A stretch of DNA of 64,000 bases from Centrapalus pauciflorus. Taxonomy: Eukaryota > Streptophyta > Magnoliopsida > Asterales > Asteraceae. The stretch covers positions 248,001 to 312,000 of the forward strand of contig JAANYP010007199.1 of the NCBI GenBank assembly GCA_020465985.1. Reading direction: 5' to 3'. Positions 47,246 to 58,195 of the stretch are shown in pieces. Every line of letters starts with the position of its first letter. Position 1 is the first letter of the stretch. A program made the translations under genes and the position numbers. The notes under the pieces are model-generated. The model was not told where the DNA came from. It was given only the letters and a program-made list of their open reading frames with translations, and searched no databases.

Positions 47246-47760
47246 AAATAGGTAATCAAACAAATTCCTGTAATGACAACACCTATCTCTGGAGAAGCGC
47301 TCATCATGTATCTGTCTACCGCGGTAGAAGCGGTAGCGGTAGTACTCGTGGCTGTAAGGGAGAAAAAGCAAGTCCCTATATATTTTGTTAGTAAAGCACT
47401 ATGGGTTCCAGAAGTGAATTACTCCCCCATGGAAAAGCTGGTCTTAGCCCTGATACACGCGGAAAGACGCCTTAGGCGGTACTTTCAGGATCACCACGTA
47501 GTGGTTTTGAATGACTAGCCAATGAGGCAAATCCTGAATAAGCCAGAACATTGCGGTAGGTTGACTAAATGAGAAATTGAGTTATGGGTGCACGATGTCA
47601 CCTTCAAGCCAAGTGTTTCTCTCAAGGTCAGGTCCTAGCCAAACTGATGGTAAAGCTAAGTAAAAATGATCACGCAGGGAATCTAACTCCTGTAAAACCG
47701 GAGACCTGAACGTTTTATATCGATGGATCATCTGGGAACATCTAACACTAGTGCGGGATT
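47246..47760 (+). pseudogene. RNase H of gypsy element T
   Basis: The frame 47273-47518 shows MTTPISGEALIMYLSTAVEA, VPIYFVSKALWVPEVNYSPM and LIHAERRLRRYFQDHHVVVL, the RT/RNase H connection of Tat-type gypsy elements. Decayed RNase H follows with many stops. RT between 33653 and here is missing. Confidence 0.85.
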
Positions 47761-48665
47761 AATCTTCATCGATCTAGAGGGTCAGGAATACATGTATGCG
47801 CTCCGCTATGAACTCCAATAATGATTCTGAAAATGAGGCCTTTATTGCGGGGCTCAAAATGGATGTGGAAATGGGCATCCAGAACATGGATGTATATGTT
47901 GACTAGCAATTAGTTGCAAATCAGATAGGGGGATATCTTGAAGCTCAAATCAATGAATGAATGCATACTTACTTCTTGCTCAGAAGTTAATGAAAAATTT
48001 AAAGAACGTTCGGGTCACGCAAGTCCCAAGTGGAAAAAACACAAAGGCAGTCATCTTGAGCAAACTAGCTTCACTAGCTTTCGACCATCTGACAAAAGAA
48101 GTTTTGGTAGAGGTGCTACAATAAGAAACGATACACGTGGAACCAGTACTAGATATCAAGGAGGACGATGAAAACTGAATGACTCCTATTGTAGCCTATC
48201 TGGATAGTGGTCGACTCTCCGCTGCCCAGACGAGGCCAGAAAGGTCAGACAGAATGCACCTAGATACGCCATAAAGAAGGGAATATTATTCCAAAAAGGA
48301 AACCAATCCCCGTGGCTCTAATGCAAAGGACCATGGAAAGCCTTAAATGTAATTAAAGAAGTCCATAAAGGATCTTGCGGGATACATGCTGGCGCCAAAT
48401 CAGTTGTAGTGAAAGCCTTACATCTAGGGTATTACTGGGCCACGATGCTATAAGATTCGAAGAGAGAAATCCAGAAGTGTGTATCATGCAAAATACATGC
48501 CACTGCACATCGACTGCCTCAAAATGAGCTCGTCTCCATATCTTTCTCATGGCCATTTGCCAAGTGGGAAATTGACAATGTTGACCCATTTCCCAAGGCT
48601 CCGGGCCGTCTAAAGTTCCTACTGGTGGCGATAGACTACTTCACGAAGTGGGTGGAAGCCAAAGC
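47761..48665 (+). pseudogene. RNase H end and integrase N-terminal half of T
   Basis: Strongly degenerate. Recognisable are VHKGSCGIHAGAKSVVVKAL and CVSCKIHA (integrase zinc finger, about 48355-48510) and FLLVAIDYFTKWVEAKAL at the catalytic core (about 48610-48670). T is then cut by the LTR of D2 at 48666. Confidence 0.75.
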
Positions 48666-49362
48666 TCTAAGGTCCACCCCTATCGGATCTATCAAGGCGT
48701 GACGATGTAAAACGAGTGTGAAATCCTCATTTAATGGTAAACGGATCGATCACAAACACACACACGGGAACACGGAGCCAAACACGATGCTAGTCGAACG
48801 AATCTCAACTCCACAAGATGTATTGCTCCTGATGATCGCCTTATTGCTCTGTAAATTCATCTGAAATCTATTTCTCCAAGTTATAATGAATTGTTGCAAA
48901 TAAGTTCATGATATAACCCTTAAGTTCGTGCATGGTCCAAGCCCACGAACTTATCAGGTCAAGCCCGTGCAGCTAACTTCGTATGAACGTATCAGCCATA
49001 AGTTCGTACAAACTTATCAAGCATAAGTTCATACGTCATGAACTTATCAGCCACAAGTTCATACCTCATGAACTTATCAGTCACAAGTTCATACCTCATG
49101 AACTTATCAGCCATAAGTTCATAACTCATGAACTTATCATCATAAGTTCATACGTCATGAACTTTTGTTCATAAGTTCATATCTCATGAACTTATCTAGC
49201 AATCATGAACTTAACATGGAATCATAAACATAATACACAATCATGAACCTAAGACATAAACATGAACATATAATTATGATTTGTATTTATAAGGCCCTAT
49301 CTATTACAAATGACAATCAATTACAAAACTAGACTGCTATCGTCACACCGGTTGTACCAACA
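48666..49362 (-). mobile_element. 3' LTR of A-type element D2
   Basis: 697 bp, from tctaaggtccac (TG changed to TC) to gttgtaccaaca. It holds a 30-bp tandem array at about 49010-49200, each unit carrying AAGTTCAT and ATGAACTT in inverted orientation. A degenerate polypurine-tract site follows on the right (gacttccaattgatgatag). Confidence 0.8.
49010..49200. repeat. 30-bp palindromic tandem repeats in the D2 LTR
   Basis: About six units (at about 49024, 49054, 49084, 49114, 49143, 49173). Each contains aagttcatacctcatgaact or a close variant, so every unit can form a hairpin with 8-bp arms. Confidence 0.9.
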
Positions 49363-49398
49363 GACTTCCAATTGATGATAGCTTCTAGTTGATTTTCA

Positions 49399-50209
49399 TT
49401 AATCTATTATTCTTGGCGTATTAAGATTGCTTCTAGCTGGCAGTCCCTGTTGAATACAAACTCTGACCACTTTATGATATTTCCTGCCTTCAGATGTCCA
49501 ACCTTCGTGATAGAAAATCGGCTGCTCTTGAAGGTTCTGCAGGCCATCCCGAGATAGGTTTACGAAATGCAAGGGATCATACACCTTCAAAATAATTTTC
49601 TCCTCTTCATCACCCATTATAGCTTCAGCGGTCTCGTTGTCGACGTACCACCACTTCAAGTTTCTCAGAACGTCCCGTGCCATGGTCTTCATCGGAACCT
49701 TTTTCAAGCATCCTACCGCTTTCTAGACTATCTTAGTCCATGGTCTCCCGATAAGAGGATCTATTCTTGATTCATCTACTATTCTTTTACCAGATCTTGG
49801 CTTAAGCCTTTCAAACATTCCAGACCGACCCTCCTTTCTGATAATTTTTGCAACAACTTCAACTTAAGGGTCGTCTCCTAGGTTGATAAGTTCTTTCCAT
49901 GCCAACTCTTTGACTACACACTTGGGCAAGGACCTGAAGTCCTTCAGTCTTCTTCTCTAATAATGTAGCCCATCCCTTCTCTTTATGAAAAATAGCTATA
50001 GTTCTCTTCAAGAACCAACTTAAAATCCCGCCCAACAAATTTTCTGGACTTGGCAATTTCATCTTCTTCTTCGTGGCCAAGTCCGTCTTCTTCTCTTCTC
50101 TTGTAAACCACCATCTCTACTTCCCTTCCTTTGAAATCTCACTATCATTCATTTCAGGATCTGATTCATCATTTAATGTAGCTCTTTGCATATCTAGATC
50201 CATCACACT
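49399..50209 (-). pseudogene. ORF2 of D2, C-terminal part (cut by A)
   Basis: Minus frames match the end of ORF2: MKKVPMKTMARDVLRNLKWW, ILKVYDPLHFVNLSRDGLQN and EGRKYHKVVRVCIQQG at 49707-49399, and a broken stretch 50080-49860 with KLPSPENLLGGILSWFLKR. At 50209 the sequence is interrupted by element A; ORF2-D2 resumes at 63268 after the duplicated ACACT. Confidence 0.85.
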
Positions 50210-50785
50210 TGTAAGGTCTGCTCTCTACGGATCTTATCTTGACGCGACACCTTCCAACGAGTGCGGAATCCTCGTTAGTGGCTTGACGGAAAGACCACGC
50301 ACACCGAAACACGGAGACTAGCACGGTGATAGACGAACAACGGATCATCCCAACACAATGATTCTCTCCAAACGAAACACTCCAAATGCTAGCAAGTTCA
50401 AGGTCGCCCTTTTGCTTAATCTCTCTGAGAATCTGCAAAAGTCTGATAATTAATCGAATTAACCCTTAATTATACTGACAGGTTCGACTTTGTCTAGGAC
50501 AAATTCAAACTTGGCCCAAGGCCTATTCGAACTTGTCCTCCTAGACAAATTCGAATTACATCCTTCAAACTTATTTTTTAACATATCTTTGAACTTATCT
50601 TTGAACTAATGTTTGAACTTATGGTAATGCATTACACCAAGTTCAAACATACATACAATTAATATCAAACATATATAATCAAACATATATATCAAACACT
50701 TGTTAATATTCAATATCAATTAAATTGACTTACACAAAATGTTATCTATACTTAGACTGCCATCGTGACACAGGATGTTCTAACA
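50210..50785 (-). mobile_element. 3' LTR of A
   Basis: 576 bp, from tgtaaggtctgctctctacg to gatgttctaaca. It has TTTGAACTTATC-type repeats near 50565-50625. Confidence 0.94.
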
Positions 50786-50800
50786 GACTCCCTCTTGACG
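50786..50800 (-). other. Polypurine tract site of A
   Basis: The plus strand reads gactccctcttgacg, so the element strand has AAGAGGGAGTC directly before the LTR. Confidence 0.82.
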
Positions 50801-50826
50801 ATAGCTTCTAACTATCTACATTTTGT

Positions 50827-53745
50827 CTAACTACTTGAACTATATAAGCTACTACCTGCATATAAGCCTATATCGGTACATACTCTAACTATCTTTTGGA
50901 ATTTCCTAGCTTCAGATCTCCATCCTTCGTGAAAGAAGATAGGCTGATCGTGTAGCTTTCGTAGGTCATCCTTAGATAGAATTATTAGCTGCAATGGATC
51001 ATACACTCTCAAAATAACTTTGTCTTCTGTACCTTCCATTACAGCTTCAGCTGTATCATTATCTATGTACCACCACTTCAAGTTTCTGAGAACGTCTTGT
51101 GGCATAGACTTTAGAGGCACCTTCTTTAAACATTTGACGGGTTTGTACACCATTTTAGCCAATGGTCTTCCCGTGTGAGGATCTATCCTGGATTCATCCT
51201 CCACTCTTTTTCCCGACCTCGACTTGAGTCTTTCGAATTTTCTGGATCTGCCCTCTTTTCTGATAATCTTTGCAATAATTTCAGCATAAGGGTCCTCACT
51301 GATATTGATTAACTCTTTCCAGGCTAACTCCTTCAATTCTACCTTCGGCAATGCGTTAAACACTTTAAGCGTTCGCCTCAGGTATTGGAGTCCGTCTCTT
51401 ATCTTCAGTATAAAAAGCTGCAGTTCTCTGTCGAAGAAACAACTAAGAATTCCACCTGAGTGATTTTCAGACCCTGGTACTCTATTCTTCCTTTTCATCT
51501 TTGGCTCTGTCTTCTTCTCTTCCTTGCAGAACCACAGATTTAAAAGTTCAGCCCTGGTTGGTTCTTTCTTTGGCTTCCTCCAGTTTAGAATCTTCTACAG
51601 ATGCCAACTTAATCTCATCAATATCAATCACATTTTGCTCGTTCTGCACGTATAGTTCTGTGATGGGTTGTGAATGAACGATCACTTCATCAACGTTATC
51701 ATCTTCATCTTCCATGATCTCATCATCAAATTTCCAATCAACTATGTCTTCAGGCACAAACTCCCCTTCTTCCAGTTCTTCGACATCATCTTCAAAATCA
51801 AATCCTATTTCTTCCTCTTCAATATCCATTAGAGCCTCAATCATTTTGCTCTCTACAGACTTTGAAGTCTCACCTTGAGCTCCTTCCACTACAATAGACT
51901 GACCTGGCTCCCCCTGAACTGTTGGGAAATTTTTTTGCTCACTTTCTTTTCTTGCTTCGGGATCATTGTCGTCAACATCTTCTCTCCTTATCGCTTCAGC
52001 TTGTTTGCAGCTTGTCTCCCCCTGAGCCTGAAGATTTTTCATTAGCTGCTCGAGGAGGGACTTCATTGTCTTAATCTCAGAAGCTTGATCAGTAACTGTT
52101 CTTTTTTGTTCTGCATTCTCCTGATCAAGTCTGGCGTTATGCGCTTGAAGTTCATTAACTGCTTTGCTAAGCTGGAAGATCTGGACTGTTTGGAAATCTA
52201 CTTTTCTCCTTAGCTCTATGAATCGCTGGTTTTCAGTGAATGTGGACGATGTGGATGGAACGGATGTAATTGGTGATGGTGTGATGGATGGTTGAAAAGT
52301 AGGAATCTCAGGCTCTGGAGCGGAAGTAGATGAAGCTCCCTGCATGAATCTGTGCCTTTTCGCCCGTTTCCTTGGCACGAGAGGAGTAGGATCTTCTGCT
52401 TCATAATCAGAATCATCATCATCTGATCCTCTAGCTATTGTCTTTCTTCCCTCTCTTTCACTGACCAAAATTCTCGATCCGTATCTGCCTATTCGAACAG
52501 ATGGATCAACCGATTCTACTGCAACTTCTTCAACTTTTATCTCTTCAACTTCCTCAGATTCAGATTCTGAGGTGGTCACTGCTTGACCTTCTTCCTCAGG
52601 CTGATATTCATCTATGTCTCACATAAGATCATCGTAATTAGCTAGAGGCTCCAAGATAGTATCAATAAGCTCAGAGGTAATATCTTCTTGTGCCTGAGAA
52701 CCTTGTGCCCAAATTTCCTCTAGAGTCTCTACTCGAGGATCAACTGAGGCGCCTGCAGCATCCGACGATGGACTTGCTGCTGATGACTCCTGAATTCTGC
52801 TTGAGCTTAGCCTCGAGGCCTGAATCTGTCTTTCCTGAGCTCTTTATCTTCTTCTCGGTTGTTGTGGAGGTCATTGCTGTTGCTGAGGCTGTTGTTGCTG
52901 TTGCGGAACTGGCGACGGCTGAGGCCCTTCTCCAGCGCAGTTCTCACCCCCTGGTGCTACAAATTCTGGATCAACCACTGCATTAAAGAGAGGTGCATCC
53001 AGTGGTCTAATCTTCTCAGCCCTACAGGCGTTATGTGACTGGCAGTCAGCAAAAATAAGTTTATCTATCACTGCCACACCTTGAATATCTGCTAGCTGTG
53101 GCAGATTCGGCAAAAGTGACGGATCAACATCATCACAAAACGTGGATACATGAAAAATCTTTCCCGTGCTGGAGCCGTGATCTTGTGCACGAACTCCGTA
53201 AATAACATCTCCGAGTAGCTGAACCTCTTATTATAAACCAAAGCTATCATTGCCGACTGCATCTTGGAAACAATATAGTCAAAACCCGCCTTCTTCGGTG
53301 CAAAGCACACCATAATCACGTGTGCCAGGTACCTCCATTGGCCTATCAAACAGCTCTTCATATAGGAAGCTTTAGCTATATCGAGTCCATAGCCCATGCG
53401 CAAAAAGGACGCTTGCCTTATGTTCAATGTGAAGTCAATTGGTCCTGCCTCATGTTCTACAGTCCCCAGCTGCATAATTCGACGGAGCATATCCGCTGAG
53501 AAAACGATCGGTTGACCTCCAACTCTAGTTCTCATAACTGTTGGCGTAACGGTACAATCAACTTGTAAATGTTCGCAGAATTGCCTAACATACGGCAATA
53601 TTATTTGTACATTATGCGTCAGAGCATAGGAAACCCTGGAGTGAGCCAAAAATTCCACCATCGGTCTAAAGGCCTGAGCTTCAGGAAGCTCCCTATCCGG
53701 TGATATAACCATGTTATGCTTCTGGAAAAATGTTCTTTCACCCAT
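50827..53745 (-). pseudogene. ORF2 of A: accessory protein, about 960 residues if unbroken
   Basis: ATG at 53745. N-terminal domain (217 codons, to 53092): FFQKHNMVISPDRELPEAQA, YALTHNVQIILPYVRQFCEH, FAPKKAGFDYIVSKMQSAMI, ERFFMYPRFVMMLIRHF. A frameshift near 53100, a Gln/Pro run (52871-52930), another shift near 52870 and a TGA near 52619 follow. The frame 52579-51548 has an Asp/Glu/Ser-rich part, a Lys/Arg cluster (VPRKRAKRHR), which could be a nuclear localisation signal, a coiled coil (FQTVQIFQLSKAVNELQAHN) and an acidic region. The C-terminal domain (51498-50827) has LQYLRRTLKVFNALPKVELK, YAEIIAKIIRKEGRSRKFER, LKSMPQDVLRNLKWWYIDND and VYDPLQLI. No transmembrane segment or signal peptide is seen, so it does not look like an envelope protein. 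Confidence 0.8.
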
Positions 53746-53746
53746 T

Positions 53747-54560
53747 TCTGCACATTAAACAATAACATATATTAGAAGTGAAAAATAAAAATGAAACTTG
53801 TTTAAATTCGAATTTGTTTAATTTGAACTTACGTAAGTCCAAAATCCAACACATTTGAATTAATACAAGTTTGAATTGAAAATTGTGCAAATATTTTGAC
53901 TTTAATACTAAATTCGAAGGACATGTTCGAATTTGACTGAATTCGAGTTTGTTGACAAATTCGAATTTCCTGACATATTCGAACATGATCAACATGTTCG
54001 AATTCGGTCACTTTCGAACACAAATCCATGATTTAAATCCCATTTGACTTAGAAATTAGTATCATCTAGTCCTATTAGGTTCTAGTCGAAGATTAATGCA
54101 ATTTATTTGAAGTTTCACCGGTTAAAACATGTGATTTTGAATCACAAAGTTTAAACTCCAAAAACTTCAAAATGTGGTCGATTTTTGCTATAAATGAGTC
54201 CTAGGATACCAAAATCTTGTATAATAATGATGTTTATACCAAGATTTGAAGGTAGATTCGAACACAATTGAACAAAGCTTCGAGAAATAGTGTAAAAATC
54301 CAAATCGGTATAGTCGAATATAAGTTCGAAATCGCCGGTGTGTAAGTTCGAGTTAACAAAATCGAAAGTAGGTGACAATAATGAGTCACTGTTGACCTTT
54401 ATATACTAACCACCTTCGAACTTGCATTAAATTCGAATTTACTGACAGATTCGAAAACGAATTCGAGTTTGTCTTTAATTCGAACAAAATTGAAAAATTT
54501 TTAAATCTTCGAATAAAATTCAACTTATTCAAACTTTTCCAACTTTTTCAAATTTTTCAT
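53747..54560 (-). promoter_or_regulatory. Promoter-like region and possible intron before ORF2-A
   Basis: On the element strand: about 17 TCGAA motifs between 54520 and 53800, TATATAAA at 54405-54398, and an acceptor-like TGTGCAG with AG at 53749-53748, just before the ATG. A CTAAT about 26 bases upstream of it could be a branch point. The donor seen in D' is not preserved here, unless a GTATCC or GTATAA near 54210-54240 is used. Confidence 0.5.
54398..54405 (-). promoter_or_regulatory. TATA box upstream of ORF2-A
   Basis: The element strand reads GTATATAAAGG, 653 bases before the ORF2 ATG, in the same relative place as TATAAATA in D'. Confidence 0.55.
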
Positions 54561-54719
54561 GCAACGTAACAAACTTTGCAAAATTATTCACACAAAACGA
54601 TAGATTTTCATGCAATGTATGTTTATTCAACTAAAAATACATCCTTAGTAACATTGACCTTTTTCCTAAAAAGAAAAATAAAATAAAATAAAGTAGAATA
54701 ACAGAATATTTTTTGCCGA

Positions 54720-55717
54720 GAAAGTCGAAGAAAGGTTCAATCAGATAGCGGTGTCAGATACACACTTTCAGTATCTTACTTTCACACGTAGGAATTTTTT
54801 GATTCCTTTGATTGTTTGTCGTGACACACATTTCTAGGCAATTGTCGGTATTATTTTCCCTTTAAACATATTACACTTTGGAATATCCATTGGCCTTTTT
54901 ATTTATCAAGAAACTACCTTACGTGTCTCATACTTAGACAAACTTTTATGTTCAAGGCATACACACAATGATTATAACTTTTCGGTATTGCAAATTTTCT
55001 TTAAAAGGCAAACGTCAGACACAGTTCTGTATTTACATACAACAGAGTGTCTTAGTTTGTCTTAAAGTTTATTTTAAAGCTAACAAGACAGCGGTGACAG
55101 GTCTGTACTGACCTACAACAAAGCGACTTATCTTGTTAACTCGAGTCAAACCAGAGGCAACAGGTTTGTACTTACGTACAACAGAGTTACTTGTTTTGAC
55201 TCTCAATTCACAATCATGATTTTTCTATTCTTTTCTTTTCTTTAAGATGTATCTGATGTTGCTATACATCCTCCAGAAAATTCGCATACCTCATTTAGAA
55301 TCATTGTCTGTATGTCTTAACATAAAAATTTAGACCCTTTGGTCATACATCTAAGTTAGTTACACATATGACTTTTTCTTGAATATTTTATTAGCTTTGA
55401 GATTCCCTTTGTGTATAATGCCTACCAACACATCAAACTTGAAAATGTATATCTCTTAGAGTTTAAGGTGCATTATGTGTGAAAGCTTAACACTTAGAGA
55501 TTGTATCGACTTTGCTAATTTTCATCACTTTGAACCTATTTATCTAAGACTTAACTCATTTTCTAATATTCTCTTTTTTTGAGCTTTTTATGTTTTTCTC
55601 TCTTTTTTCTTTTGTTTTTCATAAATAAGAATAAGAAAATGAACTAACCTACTAACTTACAATAAAAGGAAAGAAATTCTACTGCTATAAAAAGAAATAA
55701 ATTCTACTAAGGTCAAG
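54720..55717 (-). other. Stem-loop-rich gap between pol and ORF2 of A
   Basis: No reading frame. At least six self-complementary segments lie in a row: 54756-54776, 54790-54807, 54999-55067, 55081-55138, 55143-55202, 55246-55270 and 55451-55501. The three in the middle are copies of one unit of about 65 nt (shared ctacaacaaag / gtacaacagag type core). The plus and minus strands fold alike, so the active strand is not known; the element RNA is the minus strand. Confidence 0.65.
54999..55202 (-). repeat. Three tandem stem-loop units in the pol-ORF2 gap of A
   Basis: Unit 1 (54999-55067): arms ctttaa, caaac and agacac pair with gtgtct, gtttg and ttaaag. Unit 2 (55081-55138): taacaaga pairs with tcttgtta, with an inner aggtc/gacct stem. 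Unit 3 (55143-55202): gagtcaaa pairs with tttgactc, with an inner ttgtac/gtacaa stem. The units align through their cores, but their outer stems differ in sequence while staying paired. Confidence 0.75.
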
Positions 55718-56713
55718 TTACTCTGGATTACGCATTCCATTTAGTTGAATTAACAACTCAAAACGTGACTTATCAGAAGCTTTGGTAAATAAATCAGCAT
55801 TATTATCTTCCGTTGCCACTTTTACCTGCTTGATTAAATTCTTTTCAGCACAATCACGTATAAAATGGTGTCTTATGTCTATGTGCTTGGTTTTACAGTG
55901 TTTAACTGGATTATTGGTTATAGCATTAGTAGACTGGTTATCTATCCTAATAGGAGTATGAGTATAAGTCAAACTGTAATCCCGCAATTGTTGTTGTCTC
56001 CACAGAACCTGTGAACAGCAACTACCAGCAGCAACATATTCGGCCTCGCACGTTGACACGGCTACCGAAGTCTGTATCTTGCATTGACAGGAAACGAGTC
56101 TCCCACCAAGGAACTGAAAACCTCCAGTTCTTGACTTGCGATACAAGCTGCGTCCTCCATAGTCTGAATCTGTGAAAGCGTCCAATTCCAGATCACCATC
56201 CGCGTGATACCAATGGCCCAGTTTCGGTTTTGACTTGAGGTATCTCAGAAGCCGCTTCACTGCTTTCATGTGCATCTCTTTTGGAATAGCTTGAAACCTA
56301 GCACAAATACACACAGCAAACATTATGTCAAGTCTAGAAGCAGTTAAAAACATAAGTGATCCAATCATGGCCTGATATAACGTCGGATCCACATCGGTAT
56401 CACTTTCTGTACCCGGTCCGAGGTTATGATTCACTTGAATCGGCGTGTTGAAGTGAGCCGTCAGTTTTGTTCCTTCCATCCCGAATCGCTCTAGAATGTC
56501 ATAGACATACTTCGTCTGATAGATAAACAAACCCTCCTTCCTCTGTTCGACCTGCAAACCCAGAAAGAAGTTTAACTCACCCATAACACTCATCTCAAAC
56601 TTAGACTTCATCACCTTTTCAAAGTGTTTGCACATCTGCTCGTCTGATGACCCGAAAATGATATCATCGACATACACTTGTACCATGATGAAACGTTCAC
56701 CCTTCCTTTTCAC
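55718..56713 (-). pseudogene. RT C-terminal part and RNase H of A
   Basis: 331 open codons: catalytic FIMVQVYVDDIIFGSSDEQM, MGELNFFLGLQVEQRKEGLF, LTASRLDIMFAVCICARFQA, then RNase H with DAFTDSDYGGRSLYRKSRTG, STCEAEYVAAGSCCSQVLW and HHFIRDCAEKNLI, ending in EDNNADLFTKASDKSRFELL. The YVDD motif is intact. A frame break at about 56715-56810 separates it from the N-terminal part of RT. Confidence 0.92.
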
Positions 56714-56809
56714 GAAAAGCGTACTATCAATCTTCCCTCTTTCAAACCCGTTGTCTAAAAGATGAGTAGATAGAGTCTCGTACCATGCCCTTGGTGCTTG
56801 ATGCAGTCC

Positions 56810-57540
56810 TTACAAAGCCTTATCTAAACGATACACTCCGTCTGGATACTTCGGATTTGTAAACCCGGGCGGTTGTTCAACGTACACCAGTTCCTTCACT
56901 TTTCCATAAAGAAAAGCACTCTTTACGTCAAGTTGATAAACTTTAAAAACTTTGAAGGACGCAAAAGCCAGAACCAAAGGGATTGTTTCAAGCCTTGCCA
57001 CTGGTGCAAATACTTCATTGTAATCGATTCCTTCCTCTTGGTTGAAACCCTTTACCACTAGTCTAGCCTTGTTGCGAGTCACTATACCCCGATCATCTCT
57101 CTTACACTTAAAAACCCACTTGGTTCCTATTGGAACTTCTCCTCGAGATAATGGACCTAACTCCCACACTTCAAGTTTCCTGAATTGTGACAGTTCTTCC
57201 TGCATCGCTTCAACCAAAGAGTTATCTTTCAGTGCCATTTGCACATTCTTCGGCTCTACTTGCGAGATGAAACACGAATAGAGGCAAGTGTGAAAGGCCT
57301 CGGAGTCATTAATCATCGGCAGCATCACTGTGTTGTTATTCAAACTACTCCTGGTCCTCACACCAGCATTTGGATTTCCTATGATGCTCTTAATCGGAAG
57401 ATCCTTATTAATCCTCGATGTTTCTATCTCGTCAACCCTAAGATTATCTCCTAAATTTGATCCTATCTCACCTAACGCGGGAATGACTTCAGATTCTACA
57501 TTTTCTTCCTCATGAACACTGTCCTAAGAGTTAGAATTTG
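56810..57540 (-). pseudogene. Linker and RT N-terminal part of A
   Basis: The frame 57361-56810 shows ACFISQ-like CFISQVEPKNVQMALKDN, LVEAMQEELSQFRKLEVWEL, GTKWVFKCKRDDRGIVTRNK, EEGIDYNEVFAPVARLETIP and YQLDVKSAFLYGKVKELVYV. It ends with a stop where ALYGL would begin. Upstream (57540-57361) the linker is out of frame. Confidence 0.88.
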
Positions 57541-58195
57541 TTGTCTGGTTTTTGTTTGTAGGCATCTCGGAATCATTCTCTGCTGGGGATCTATCTTCCG
57601 TTGTTGTAGGCTCGGAAGTTGATGGAAAGGTCGTCCTCGGATAACTTTGACCCTCGTCATTTAGATTTAATGACGACAAGTCCTGTTCGAGTGTACCTGC
57701 ATTTCCATCCAAAGGAATGTTAAATGATTCAAACAATTTGTCATAATCAAAAATCCATTTCGGACCAGTTTGGGGTTCATGTGTATAACAAGTTACTTCA
57801 ATATTATACACAATCTCTACTGTACCATTAGATTTGTTAAAAACCCGTTTGTTTGGTGAGTTCGACACATAACCTAGGAAATAACCTTCGTCAGCCTTTT
57901 CACCAAACTTAGGTTGATGTTTTGTTTTCATTAACGTACATGGTACCCCAAATGGTTTGAAGCCAGTTAAATTTGGTGGCCTTTTATTCAAAACTTCATA
58001 ACATGTTTTGTTCAATGATTTGACTGTAAGGACCCGATTTGAAACATGACACGCAGTGTTCACTGCTTCCCCCCAAAACATGGTAGGATGCTTTGAATCC
58101 GAGAGCATGGTCCTTGCTGCCTCAATCAAAGTCCTGTTTTTCCGTTCTGCCACCCCATTTTGTTGCGGCTCATATGGTGCACTAAATTGATGCAC
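57524..58195 (-). pseudogene. Integrase C-terminal half and linker of A
   Basis: 223 codons: FSAPYEPQQNGVAERKNRTL with the third catalytic residue, LSDSKHPTMFWGEAVNTACH, GFKPFGVPCTLMKTKHQ, KADEGYFLGYVSNSPNKRVF, then a Ser/Thr/Glu-rich linker ending in NKNQTTNSNS. Confidence 0.9.

Noticed and set aside
49010..49200. Regular 30-bp repeats considered as a CRISPR array
   Set aside because: The repeats are contiguous with no unique spacers, sit in a plant LTR, and no cas gene is present.
50169..50438. Minus-strand frame (89 codons) with a near copy at 62453-62875 and pieces at 560-802, 23244-23447 and 25832-26068
   Set aside because: All fall on LTR edges plus the primer site of A-type elements, and the similarity is that of the LTR. 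Frames differ between copies.
49859..53995. Envelope protein as the identity of ORF2
   Set aside because: No signal peptide, transmembrane helix or furin-like site is visible. The protein is rich in charged coiled coil and low-complexity linkers.
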